Positions 43,921 through 52,349 of a stretch of 64,000 bases of DNA are shown one piece after another. The stretch spans positions 1 through 64,000 of the forward strand of contig BJHM01000004.1 in the NCBI GenBank assembly GCA_014192625.1. Direction: 5' to 3'. The notes beneath the pieces were generated by a model. That model saw nothing but the letters and a program-made list of their open reading frames with translations. It ran no database searches and had not been told where the DNA came from. Every line of letters begins with the position of its first letter. Position 1 is the stretch's first letter. The stretch comes from Planctomycetota bacterium. GTDB lineage: Bacteria > Planctomycetota > UBA1135 > UBA2386. A program made the position numbers and the translations under genes.

Positions 43921-44847
43921 TTGCGAAAGCCACTCCAATACTGGTCGAGCCGACTGATCCTTGGCTTGGTGATCCTGGTCGCTGGTGGCGTCGGCGCGTT
44001 CTCACTCCTGATCTTCAGGCAGAGCCCACCCGGCCTATTCCGGATCATCGAGGTGATCATTTGCGTAATCGGCTTCCAGGTCGCATATCGCGCCATCACG
44101 CCGCTAGTCCGCAGCCTGAAAGAGGACTCACAACTGCGCGGCGCTTGGGGCGCAAATGAACACCAGGCGTTTGCACGCAAAACTATCCCGCAGCAAGTTT
44201 TTGCACTGCTGATCGCCGTCGCCGAAGCAGACGGACGCAGCAGCACTGAGGAACGCGCAATGGTGCGCCACATCCTGCTCCAACGCTTCGCAGATCCGGT
44301 CTCCGCCGAGGAGCTCGGCAGTTGGGAAGCCGAACGCGTTGCCACGGATGACATCGCCGCACTGGCACACCGTGTCGCACGCGGGATGAGCAGCAGCGAG
44401 TCTGCAACACTGTTCACCTGGGCATGCCTTGTCGCGTTCGTCGACGACAACTTTGCGCCCTCGGAGCACCTTGCCTTGCAGCAGGTGGCAAGGGGCCTAG
44501 GCATCGCACCCGAGATCGCGCACATGCTGTTCGCCTTCACGCGCGCGCAACATCTACGGCAGCGTGGCAACGCGCAGGAGCCGCGGCCTCGGCCTCGTGC
44601 GCAGTCACAATCAGACCAACAGCAGCAACAACGCCAACAACCCGCCACGCCGACAGACCGAGAACACGCGCTTACCACGCTCGGCTTACCACTCACGGCG
44701 AGCAAGCAGGACATCCGTCGGCGGCACCGCGAGCTGGTGCGGCGCTTTCACCCCGACGCCCAAACAAGCCTCGGCCCGATCGCGCAGCAGGAGGCCACCG
44801 AACGCTTCCGTGCCATCCAGCGCGCCTATGAAATGCTGGCCCCCTGA
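43921..44847 (+). CDS. DjlA-like membrane-anchored J-domain protein
   Basis: A 308-residue protein. Two hydrophobic segments at about 12-30 and 38-55 anchor it. A TerB-like helical domain follows (about 85-205, FALLIAVAEADGRSSTEERAMVRHIL), then a Gln/Pro-rich linker with a QQQQ run and a C-terminal J domain (about 247-308) with the HPD motif in RRFHPDA. This is the DjlA layout, so it would stimulate DnaK at the inner membrane. The start appears to be TTG at 43921; no ATG precedes the membrane segment. Confidence 0.85.
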   Translation: MRKPLQYWSSRLILGLVILVAGGVGAFSLLIFRQSPPGLFRIIEVIICVIGFQVAYRAITPLVRSLKEDSQLRGAWGANEHQAFARKTIPQQVFALLIAVAEADGRSSTEERAMVRHILLQRFADPVSAEELGSWEAERVATDDIAALAHRVARGMSSSESATLFTWACLVAFVDDNFAPSEHLALQQVARGLGIAPEIAHMLFAFTRAQHLRQRGNAQEPRPRPRAQSQSDQQQQQRQQPATPTDREHALTTLGLPLTASKQDIRRRHRELVRRFHPDAQTSLGPIAQQEATERFRAIQRAYEMLAP

Positions 44848-44880
44848 CTACACAACCGCCGGTAAAGCTATCATCCGCCC

Positions 44881-45291
44881 ATGACCACCATCACCGCCCA
44901 TTACGACGGCGACCTCTCCACCACCGCAACGCACGGCCCGTCCGGCGCAACGATCCACACCGATGCGCCAAAGGACAACGAGGGTCAGGGACGGTTCTTC
45001 TCGCCAACGGATCTGGTGGCTAGCGCGCTCGGCAGCTGCATGCTGACGATCATGGGCATCGTCGCGCGGCGGCACGGCCTCGACCTCCGCGGCGCCACGG
45101 CGAAGGTTACGAAGGAGATGAACCAGAACCCGCGCCGCATCGGCAAGCTGCCAGTGCTGATCACGTTGCCAGGCACATTCACAGCCGAGCAAAAGCAGCT
45201 ACTGGAGACCGCTGCCCATGGCTGCCCTGTGCACAAGAGCCTGCACCCAGACATCGCATCGCCGATTCGTTTCGAGTGGCTCAACAGCTAA
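44881..45291 (+). CDS. osmC: OsmC/Ohr-family peroxiredoxin-like protein
   Basis: A 136-residue OsmC-fold protein that reduces organic hydroperoxides. The two redox cysteines are in LGSCMLT (about residue 54) and GCPVHKSL (about 114), with the FSPTDLVASAL block before the first. Length is typical. It begins 33 bases after the DjlA-like gene on the same strand. Within the superfamily it is closer in look to the OsmC/YhfA branch than to Ohr. Confidence 0.9.
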   Translation: MTTITAHYDGDLSTTATHGPSGATIHTDAPKDNEGQGRFFSPTDLVASALGSCMLTIMGIVARRHGLDLRGATAKVTKEMNQNPRRIGKLPVLITLPGTFTAEQKQLLETAAHGCPVHKSLHPDIASPIRFEWLNS

Positions 45292-45375
45292 ACGGGTAGT
45301 CACGCATCGCCTTTGCGACGACTTTGCGCCGCACTCGTTGCGCCGCGCGGCACGAATGCGACGATGCGGCGTTGC

Positions 45376-48300
45376 ATGAAGCTCGCCCTCGCCGCCTTCT
45401 CCATTCTTGTTACCACCTGCGCAACCGCGCAGGACCCGTCGCCCGCTGCTCAGCCAACAAGCCCGCCAACCGCTTTGGCACAGCAGCTTGAAGCCACCGC
45501 GCAAAAAAAACCGGACCAGGCGCCAAAGAGCGATCCGCTCGACGCGACGCTGCTTGCCGGCCTGCAGGCGCGCAGCATCGGCCCCGCCACGACGAGTGGC
45601 CGCATCGGCGCAGTCTGCGGCGTGCCAGGTGACCCGAAGATCGTATGGGTTGGTGCAGCCAGCGGCGGCGTTTGGAAAAGCACCGATGGCGGCGTGCGCT
45701 ACAAGCCGATGTTCGATGACCAGAACTGCACATCGATCGGCGCCATCGCAATCGATCCGCGTTCGCCAGATGTAGTTTGGGTTGGCACCGGTGAAGGCAA
45801 TCCGCGCAATAGCGCAAGCGTCGGCCGCGGCCTGTTCCGCACCCGCGACGGCGGTCGCACATGGCAAAAGCTCGGCCTCGAACTCACCGAGCACATTCAC
45901 CGCATCGTGCTGCATCCGACCAATCCCGACATCGCGTTTGTCGCCGCACTCGGCACCACCTGGGGCGAGAACGAGGAGCGCGGCCTGTTCCGCACCCGCG
46001 ATGGCGGCACGACCTGGCAGAAGGTGCTCTACAGCGATGCAAAGAGCGGTTGCTGCGAGGTGGTGATGGACCCGCGCAATCCCGACAAGCTGTTCGCTGC
46101 ACTCTGGCAGCACCGTCGCACGCCGCACGACTTCACGAGTGGCGGTCCTGGCAGCGGTTTTTACCGGTCGCTCGATGGCGGCACGACTTGGCAGAAGCTT
46201 GGCGAACAAGATGGTCTACCCGCTGGCGACTACGGCCGCCAAGGCCTCGCCATCGCAGCGAGTAATCCGCGCGTCGTCTATGCACTTATCGAGTGTCAGA
46301 AGAACGGGCTTTACCGCAGCGATGACGGTGGCTTTCGCTGGCGAATGGTCAACAACAACGACGACATCGCACCTCGACCGTTCTACTTCTGCGACATCCG
46401 TGTTGATCCAGGCGACCCCAACCGCGTGTTCAATCTGGCGATGTCCGTTGATCTGTCCACGGATGGTGGCCGCACGTTTCAATCGATCGCGAGTTGGGTT
46501 ACGCACCCCGACAACCACTCGCTCTGGATCGACCCGCAGGATCCCGATCGCGCGCTGCTCGGCAACGATGGCGGCGTTTACCAGAGCCACGATGCGGGAC
46601 TCACGTGGACCTTCAGCGCCAACCTGCCGCTCGCGCAGTTTTATCACATAGCAGCCGACCTCGACGTGCCCTACCACGTGTATGGCGGCCTGCAGGACAA
46701 CGGCAGTTGGCGCGGCCCATCGACCGTTTGGGAGAACGGCGGCATCCGCAACTTCCACTGGCAAGAGGTTTGCTTTGGCGATGGGTTTGCAACGCTGCCC
46801 GATCCCGAGGATAGCCAGCAGGGTTATGCGATGAGCCAAGGCGGCGAGCTGGTGCGCTTCGATCTGCGCACCGGCCAGCAGAAGCACATCCAGCCGCTGC
46901 CGCCCATTGGCAAGCGGCTCCGCTTCAACTGGAACGCGGGCCTCGCGCAGGATCCGTTCGATCGCGCGACGATCTGGTTTGGCAGCCAGTTTTTGCACAA
47001 GAGCACGGACCGTGGCGAGTCCTTTACCATCGCTTCGCCCGACCTCACCACCGACAATCCAGAGTGGCAAAAGCAGAGTGAGAGCGGCGGCATCACGCTC
47101 GATGCAACCGGCGCTGAAAACCATTGCACGATCCTTACCATCGCGCCAAGCAGCAAGCAGCGCGGGGTTGTTTGGGTCGGCACCGATGACGGCCGCTTGC
47201 AGGTGACGCAAGACAACGGCGCGTCGTGGCGCAGCGTCGAGGACCGCATCGAGGGTTTGCCGCGCAACACGTGGTGCCCTGAGGTCAAAGCGAGCACGCA
47301 CGCCGCGGGCACCGCCTTTGTCGTGTTCGACGGCCACCGCCGCGCCGACTGGAAGCCCTATGCCTATCGCACCGACGACTTCGGCCAGACATGGACCTCG
47401 CTCGCGACCAAGGACATCGACGGCTACTGCCTGTCGATCGAACAGGACCCCATTCGCCCGGAGTTGCTGTTCTTAGGCACCGAGTTTGGGCTCTACGTGA
47501 CGATCGACGCGGGCGCTTCGTGGTTCCGTTGGCAGCACGGCATCAAAACGGCATCGGTGATGGGGCTGCTCGTGCACCCACGCGACAGCGATCTGATCGT
47601 TGCCACGCACGGCCGCTCGATTTTTATCATCGACGACATCACGCCGCTGCGCACTCTGACTGCAGCGATGCTGCAGGAGAAGCTGCACGTTTTTCCTGCG
47701 CAAAATGCAATCGCGTGGATCACCAAGCAGACACCATCAGAACGATTCCCAGGGCATGGCGAGTTTCGCGGTGAATCGCGGGAACGCGGCGCATTCGTGC
47801 ACGTGCTAGTAAAGGCTGATGAACTCGCGCATCCCGACGAGCAGATCGAGCGCGACCGCAAAGCCGCAAAGGCAGCGGCGAAGCCTGCGGCGGACGCAAC
47901 AACCAAGGAAAAGGCAACGGACGATGCTGCGAAGTCCGCTGATAAACCCGCCGCCGACTCGCCGAAAAAACCCAAGCCAGATCCCAAGGATCAAGTCACC
48001 GTCGAAGTCCGCGATGCGAGCGGCACTCTGATCCGCACATTCCGCCAACCGGTAAAGCTCGGCCTCAACCGCGTCATTTGGAATCTCGAACGCGACGGCA
48101 CACAGGGACCGAGCCGTAAACTGGAGATCGAAATCCCCGAGGTGCCGCCAGCTGGCCGCGAAGTACTACCCGGCGACTACGAACTCACGGTTCGCTTTCA
48201 AGGTGAGGCGCAAATCACCAAGCTCAGCGTGTTCGCCGACCCGCGCGTCGAGGTTGGCATGCAGGCTCGCAAGGACAAGGACGCGGCCCATGCGCGCAGT

Positions 48301-48756
48301 GACGCATTGCAGCTGGCCCTGCGTGCGACGCTGCAACAATTGGCGCGCGCGAAGCAGGATGTCGAACTCGTTCGTCAGCGCCTCGCCGTCGAGGCAAAAC
48401 CAAAGGCGGACGACGATCCACAACAATCGCTGCGCGATGCACTCGAAGCAGTCGACAAGGCAATCGCCACTACCGAGGAAACGCTTTGGGGCCGAAAGCC
48501 AAAGCAAGGCATCAACACGCCTACTGGCCTCATGCACGACATCAATGAGTGCCTCGGCGTTCTTACCAGCACTCCCGAGGCGCCGAACTCGAACGAACTG
48601 CTCGGCTTGGATCGCGCTGACGCCAAGCTCATCGAGGTCTTGGCTGCTGTCACCAACTTCGTCGCCGGTCCGCTAGCAACCTTCCGCGCGGCGGTCGATT
48701 GGAGTGGCCTCAGCCTCGCACCAAAGCAGATGGTCGCGCCAAGCGAGAAGCGGTAG
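45376..48756 (+). CDS. large secreted VPS10/sortilin-type Asp-box protein
   Basis: A 1126-residue exported protein with signal LALAAFSILVTTCATAQ. About residues 55-790 hold a beta-propeller made of many Asp-box repeats; I count eleven candidates, among them STDGGVRY, TRDGGRTWQK, TRDGGTTWQK, SLDGGTTWQK, SDDGGFRWRM, SHDAGLTWTF and TIDAGASWFR. A Lys/Ala-rich linker (about 820-885) leads to an Ig-like, FlgD-type domain (VRDASGTLIRTFRQPVKLGLNRVIWNLE) and a helical end. Such proteins are often annotated as glycosyl hydrolase, but no catalytic residue is evident. An upstream ATG at 45313 would put 21 residues before the signal. Confidence 0.88.
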   Translation: MKLALAAFSILVTTCATAQDPSPAAQPTSPPTALAQQLEATAQKKPDQAPKSDPLDATLLAGLQARSIGPATTSGRIGAVCGVPGDPKIVWVGAASGGVWKSTDGGVRYKPMFDDQNCTSIGAIAIDPRSPDVVWVGTGEGNPRNSASVGRGLFRTRDGGRTWQKLGLELTEHIHRIVLHPTNPDIAFVAALGTTWGENEERGLFRTRDGGTTWQKVLYSDAKSGCCEVVMDPRNPDKLFAALWQHRRTPHDFTSGGPGSGFYRSLDGGTTWQKLGEQDGLPAGDYGRQGLAIAASNPRVVYALIECQKNGLYRSDDGGFRWRMVNNNDDIAPRPFYFCDIRVDPGDPNRVFNLAMSVDLSTDGGRTFQSIASWVTHPDNHSLWIDPQDPDRALLGNDGGVYQSHDAGLTWTFSANLPLAQFYHIAADLDVPYHVYGGLQDNGSWRGPSTVWENGGIRNFHWQEVCFGDGFATLPDPEDSQQGYAMSQGGELVRFDLRTGQQKHIQPLPPIGKRLRFNWNAGLAQDPFDRATIWFGSQFLHKSTDRGESFTIASPDLTTDNPEWQKQSESGGITLDATGAENHCTILTIAPSSKQRGVVWVGTDDGRLQVTQDNGASWRSVEDRIEGLPRNTWCPEVKASTHAAGTAFVVFDGHRRADWKPYAYRTDDFGQTWTSLATKDIDGYCLSIEQDPIRPELLFLGTEFGLYVTIDAGASWFRWQHGIKTASVMGLLVHPRDSDLIVATHGRSIFIIDDITPLRTLTAAMLQEKLHVFPAQNAIAWITKQTPSERFPGHGEFRGESRERGAFVHVLVKADELAHPDEQIERDRKAAKAAAKPAADATTKEKATDDAAKSADKPAADSPKKPKPDPKDQVTVEVRDASGTLIRTFRQPVKLGLNRVIWNLERDGTQGPSRKLEIEIPEVPPAGREVLPGDYELTVRFQGEAQITKLSVFADPRVEVGMQARKDKDAAHARSDALQLALRATLQQLARAKQDVELVRQRLAVEAKPKADDDPQQSLRDALEAVDKAIATTEETLWGRKPKQGINTPTGLMHDINECLGVLTSTPEAPNSNELLGLDRADAKLIEVLAAVTNFVAGPLATFRAAVDWSGLSLAPKQMVAPSEKR

Positions 48757-48775
48757 CCGGACCGCGCGACTGCGT

Positions 48776-50278
48776 TCAGCGCTTCGACTTCGCAGCCTGC
48801 CTTGGCTTTGACTTCGCGGCGCCCTTCGCCTTTGACTTGTTGCCAGCACCGTGCTTGCTCGCCGCCGCGCGTTCGTTGCGCGTGAAGTGATCAGCGATCA
48901 CCTGTGCTACACAGCAGGTGATGCGCTTGCCCATCGGCAGGTGCAAGAACTCATTGGGACCATGCGCGTTGCTCTGCGGGCCAAGCACGCCAGTGATCAA
49001 GAACTGCGCCTCGGGAAACTTCTCGCCGAGCATCCCCATGAACGGGATCGTGCCGCCCTCGCCCATGTAGACGCAGGGCTTCTTGTAGAAGGTCTGCGAC
49101 GCGCTCTCGCATGCGGCTTCGAGCCATGGCGCCAACGACGGCGCATTCCATCCGTTCGATGCCTTCTCAGCCGCAAAGGTGACCTTCGCGCCGTAGGGCG
49201 GGTTCTTGGTCAAGACTTGCTTCAGCGTGGCGACGCAGTGATCGGCATTTGCAGACGGAGGAATGCGCAGCGACAGCTTGGCCTTTGTGTATGGCCGCAG
49301 CACATTGCCGCCCTTGTCGCAACTCGGCATGCCATCCATCCCGATGATCTCGAGGTATGGCCGCCATGTGCGGTTGAGCACCAGTTCGCCAAGGTCTTTG
49401 GCCATCGGCTTCGTGTCTTTTGCCCACGGAAAACGCTTCCACAGATAATCCTCCAGCACTGTGCCGCAGGACTTTGCCTGGGCCTTGCGCTGCGCAGGGA
49501 TCGACATGTGAAAGTCCTTGTGAATCTGGCCGGTCTTCTCGTCCTCGATGCGCGACAACAACTCGCGCATCACGCGGAAGCTTGACGGCACCACGCCACT
49601 CGCGTCGCCCGAGTGCACACCTTCGGTCAGCACCTCGACCTTCAAGTCCCCGCCCGCGATGCCGCGCAATGAGGTTGTGCACCACAATTGCTCGTAGTTG
49701 CCGCAGCCCGAATCGAGCGCGATCACAAGGCTCGGAGTGCCGATCTCTTTCTTGAGCGCGTCGATGTAGAAGGGCAGGTCATAGCTGCCGCTTTCTTCGC
49801 AAGCCTCGATGATAATCACGCAGCGCGAACGCAGTTTGCCTTGCTCCTGCAACAACTGCAGCGCCACCAGCGATGCGAACGCCGCATAGCCGTCATCGGC
49901 TCCGCCACGGCCGTAGAGCTTGTCGCCCTTGCGCACCGGCTCCCACGGCCCAAGGTTTGGCAGCCACCCTTCCATCTCCGGCTGCTTGTCGAGGTGGCCG
50001 TAGAGCAGCACGCAGTCCTCGCCCTCGCCTGGAACTTCCATGAAAATCAACGGCGTGCGCCCCGGCAACCGGTGCACCTTCACGGTCAAACCTTCGATCT
50101 TCTGCGCGCGGCACCAGCCCGAGATCAACTCAACTGCGCGGTCCATGTGCCCAGCTTTGGCCCAGTCCTTGTCAAACGAAGGCGACCTGTTGGGAATGCG
50201 GATGTAGTCGAACAACTGCGGGACGATGCTGTCCTCCCAGGCACGATCGACGAACTTGACGGCGGCGGATTGATCCAT
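48776..50278 (-). CDS. M20-family dipeptidase/metallopeptidase
   Basis: A 500-residue zinc peptidase of the M20A/CPG2-carnosinase group. Metal ligands are recognisable in LLYGHLDKQPE (His, Asp), RGGADDGYAAF (Asp), IEACEESGSYD (Glu-Glu, base and ligand) and HGPNEFLHL near the end (His). The dimerisation (lid) domain is in the middle (about 215-395), with GVHSGDASGVVPSS. The C-terminal 30 residues are a Lys/Ala-rich tail unlike the rest. The ATG at 50278 is the first before the family start; upstream sequence is not conserved. It converges on the Asp-box gene, 19 bases between stops. Confidence 0.93.
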   Translation of the reverse strand: MDQSAAVKFVDRAWEDSIVPQLFDYIRIPNRSPSFDKDWAKAGHMDRAVELISGWCRAQKIEGLTVKVHRLPGRTPLIFMEVPGEGEDCVLLYGHLDKQPEMEGWLPNLGPWEPVRKGDKLYGRGGADDGYAAFASLVALQLLQEQGKLRSRCVIIIEACEESGSYDLPFYIDALKKEIGTPSLVIALDSGCGNYEQLWCTTSLRGIAGGDLKVEVLTEGVHSGDASGVVPSSFRVMRELLSRIEDEKTGQIHKDFHMSIPAQRKAQAKSCGTVLEDYLWKRFPWAKDTKPMAKDLGELVLNRTWRPYLEIIGMDGMPSCDKGGNVLRPYTKAKLSLRIPPSANADHCVATLKQVLTKNPPYGAKVTFAAEKASNGWNAPSLAPWLEAACESASQTFYKKPCVYMGEGGTIPFMGMLGEKFPEAQFLITGVLGPQSNAHGPNEFLHLPMGKRITCCVAQVIADHFTRNERAAASKHGAGNKSKAKGAAKSKPRQAAKSKR

Positions 50279-50547
50279 TGCGGGCAAGGATGTACGCCGC
50301 CCACCCCTTGCTGCGCAAGCGACAATGCGCACTAGACAATCGACTGTTGCCGACGACCGCCTGGCTCAAACGCCACAAACGTGATTGCCGGCATACCGCC
50401 TTGCCGGTGGCTAAAAACGGGCAGTTGCGGGGCGCGGCAGCCCATCAGCCATGCGGAGCAGTGCAGCACCGCGCGAGGCTATGCAGGACAGCGGCGCAGC
50501 GAAGCACCGGCGCAGGCTGCTAAAAAAATCCGCAGCGGTGCAGAAAT
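50279..50547. other. intergenic region upstream of M20 peptidase, downstream of tRNA-Val
   Basis: About 270 bases with no gene. On the minus strand a run of seven Ts (50522-50529) follows the 3' end of tRNA-Val after a short GC-rich stretch, but only a 3-4 bp stem is possible, so terminator status is weak. Confidence 0.45.
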
Positions 50548-50624
50548 TGGTAGGCGATGAGGGATTCGAACCCACGACCCCCTCCGTGTAAAGGAGGTGC
50601 TCTAACCAGCTGAGCTAATCGCCC
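50548..50624 (-). tRNA. tRNA-Val (anticodon TAC)
   Basis: A cloverleaf is readable on the minus strand: acceptor GGGCGAT/ATCGCCT, D arm GCTCAGCTGGTTAGAGC, anticodon stem CCTCC/GGAGG around TTTACAC (anticodon TAC) and a T arm with GTGGG-TTCGAAT-CCCTC type pairing. The discriminator is A and the CCA end is encoded (50548-50550). Confidence 0.97.
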
Positions 50625-50681
50625 GAGAGGTAGATCACTCTAGGCTTTCGCACGCCATCGCTCAACGCCGCTCTCGACCGA

Positions 50682-51794
50682 TCAGACATCATCGAACGGC
50701 ACATCCAGTAGCACGCGCTCAAAACCGAACGGGCCGCACGACCAGTGCACGAGTTGCAGGCCAAACACACCGCCTACTTGTTGCGGCCGATCGCGGCAGC
50801 AGAACAGCAATGCGTCACCGGGGGCGGTGCGCGCGGCAGTGGAGCGCACCTTTCGACCAGGGCGCGCGTCGATCAACCGGAGCGAATCTGTGCGCGGGCC
50901 AGGGCCGAGGTCAATCCAGAGTCGCAGCGAAAACGCGGCGCGGTTTTCGGTGCGCTGCGTTGGCAAGGTCTCGTTGCCGGTAAATGCCAGAAACCGCCCG
51001 GCGGGTCGACGACTACCACCAAGGTGACGCTGCCAGCCGCCAATGGTTAGCGGCAACGGCTTCTTGTCGCCGAGCAACGCGCAAGTGCGGCCCACCAGGT
51101 CAGCCGCGAATGGATACATGGAGCGCCGCAATTCCGCGACGAGCGCCGGCAACTCCAGCAGACTCCAGCGCTCGCGGCACGCAGGTCCATCGCCACCCTG
51201 AACACTGGCTACGCGGTCAAAACCTTCGCCACTGGCAAACGCGTCACGCAGCGCAGCGCACTCCTGCTCCGTGCAGACATCTCGCAACACGATGTAGCCG
51301 CGCTCGATCAGTTCCTGGTGCAACTCTTCCGCATTGCGACCGAGCACGCGCGGCGACGGCGGCAGAAAAGAATCTTCAATCGGCGGCACCACATCGCGCA
51401 CTGCTTGCGGCAGCAACTCGTGCCATGAGCGCAACTGTTCTGACACCGCGAGATCGCTGGGATCAAGTTCGATCGCACGCATCATCAGCCGGACCGCCTG
51501 CACCCATTTGCCATGCGCCGCCTGCAACTCAGCAAGCAACACGTGAGCTTCTTTGCACTTGCCCGACATCGCGATCGCCGCGCGCAGCGACTCCTCGGCT
51601 TCTTCGTCCTGACCGCACGCACGCGCTACGCGAGCGTGACCCAGCAAGATCTCAACGTTCGCCCCGTCGTTCTCGCGCGCACGACGCGCCAGCCGCATTG
51701 CGAGGACGGACTTGCCGCTCTCCAGCGCTGAAAGGGCTTCTTCCATCGAGGTATCAATGCGGCGGCTGTCACGACGGACCTGCTTACGAATCAT
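50682..51794 (-). CDS. TPR protein with degenerate 2OG-Fe(II) oxygenase-like domain
   Basis: A 370-residue protein. Residues about 15-130 are TPR-like helices (AMRLARRARENDGANVEILLGHARVARACG). About 155-365 resembles a prolyl-4-hydroxylase/PhyH-type double-stranded beta-helix: a helical entry (YIVLRDVCTEQECAALRDAF), a GRFLAFTGNE strand, AFSLRLWIDLGPG, DSLRLIDA and APGDALLFCC. The HxD iron ligands and the distal His that should follow LLFCC are not seen, so it may be catalytically dead or a diverged member. It begins 9 bases after the lipoprotein stop to the right, both minus strand. Confidence 0.68.
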   Translation of the reverse strand: MIRKQVRRDSRRIDTSMEEALSALESGKSVLAMRLARRARENDGANVEILLGHARVARACGQDEEAEESLRAAIAMSGKCKEAHVLLAELQAAHGKWVQAVRLMMRAIELDPSDLAVSEQLRSWHELLPQAVRDVVPPIEDSFLPPSPRVLGRNAEELHQELIERGYIVLRDVCTEQECAALRDAFASGEGFDRVASVQGGDGPACRERWSLLELPALVAELRRSMYPFAADLVGRTCALLGDKKPLPLTIGGWQRHLGGSRRPAGRFLAFTGNETLPTQRTENRAAFSLRLWIDLGPGPRTDSLRLIDARPGRKVRSTAARTAPGDALLFCCRDRPQQVGGVFGLQLVHWSCGPFGFERVLLDVPFDDV

Positions 51795-51803
51795 GCTGAC
51801 GGC

Positions 51804-52265
51804 CTACGACTTCTGGGGTTCAGGAACTGGCACCACCGGCGCTAGCTTGGGCCACGCCGGCGGGTCCATCGGCTGCAGCTCAAAAGTGTTGGACGGATCG
51901 TCTACGTGAACCCAAGCGCGACGAAACGTGAAGTCAAGGAGGTCCGGCGGCGCACCAAACAGGCAATGGCCTGCAACTGCGCCAAAGGTCATCGGCAGCA
52001 ACAAAAACTCCTGGTGCGACATCTCCCCGCCGAGACCGTCGCCGGCCGCCAGCGAAATTGGGTAAGAGATTGGAATCACAACAATCGACACCACCGCGCC
52101 GACAATCCCGCCAAACCAGCCGCCTGCACCGGCGATTCCGCGCACCCAACTAGGCCGGCCAAATTCCGGGGGTGGCGAATGCTCCTGCAAACGATCGACA
52201 ACACTGGTGAGTCCACATGAAGCAAGTGAAAGAGTGGCAAGCAGTCTGAAGTAAGTCCGGCGCAT
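51804..52265 (-). CDS. small putative lipoprotein (paralogue of 18881-19330)
   Basis: A 153-residue protein with signal RLLATLSLASCG; Cys17 is in a lipobox-like context. It has Gly-rich hydrophobic segments (GAGGWFGGIVGAVVSIVVIPI, then EFLLLPMTFGAVAGHCLFGAPPDLLDFTFR) and a Pro-rich end. The F-L-x-P...G-A-P-x-D-L-[LV]-[DE] pattern is shared with the protein at 18881-19330. I do not know a name for this family. It is divergent from ugd, with 84 bases between starts. Confidence 0.72.
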   Translation of the reverse strand: MRRTYFRLLATLSLASCGLTSVVDRLQEHSPPPEFGRPSWVRGIAGAGGWFGGIVGAVVSIVVIPISYPISLAAGDGLGGEMSHQEFLLLPMTFGAVAGHCLFGAPPDLLDFTFRRAWVHVDDPSNTFELQPMDPPAWPKLAPVVPVPEPQKS

Positions 52266-52349
52266 GTGTCGAATCTTAGTGCATTAGCGGTGGCAGAATG
52301 GCGAACAACTTGCGACCCTTACCATCGACACTTCCACTAATCTCGAATC

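Noticed and set aside
50505-50547. Rho-independent terminator after tRNA-Val
   Set aside because: A T-run is present but the stem is only 3-4 bp, so it is not listed as a terminator.
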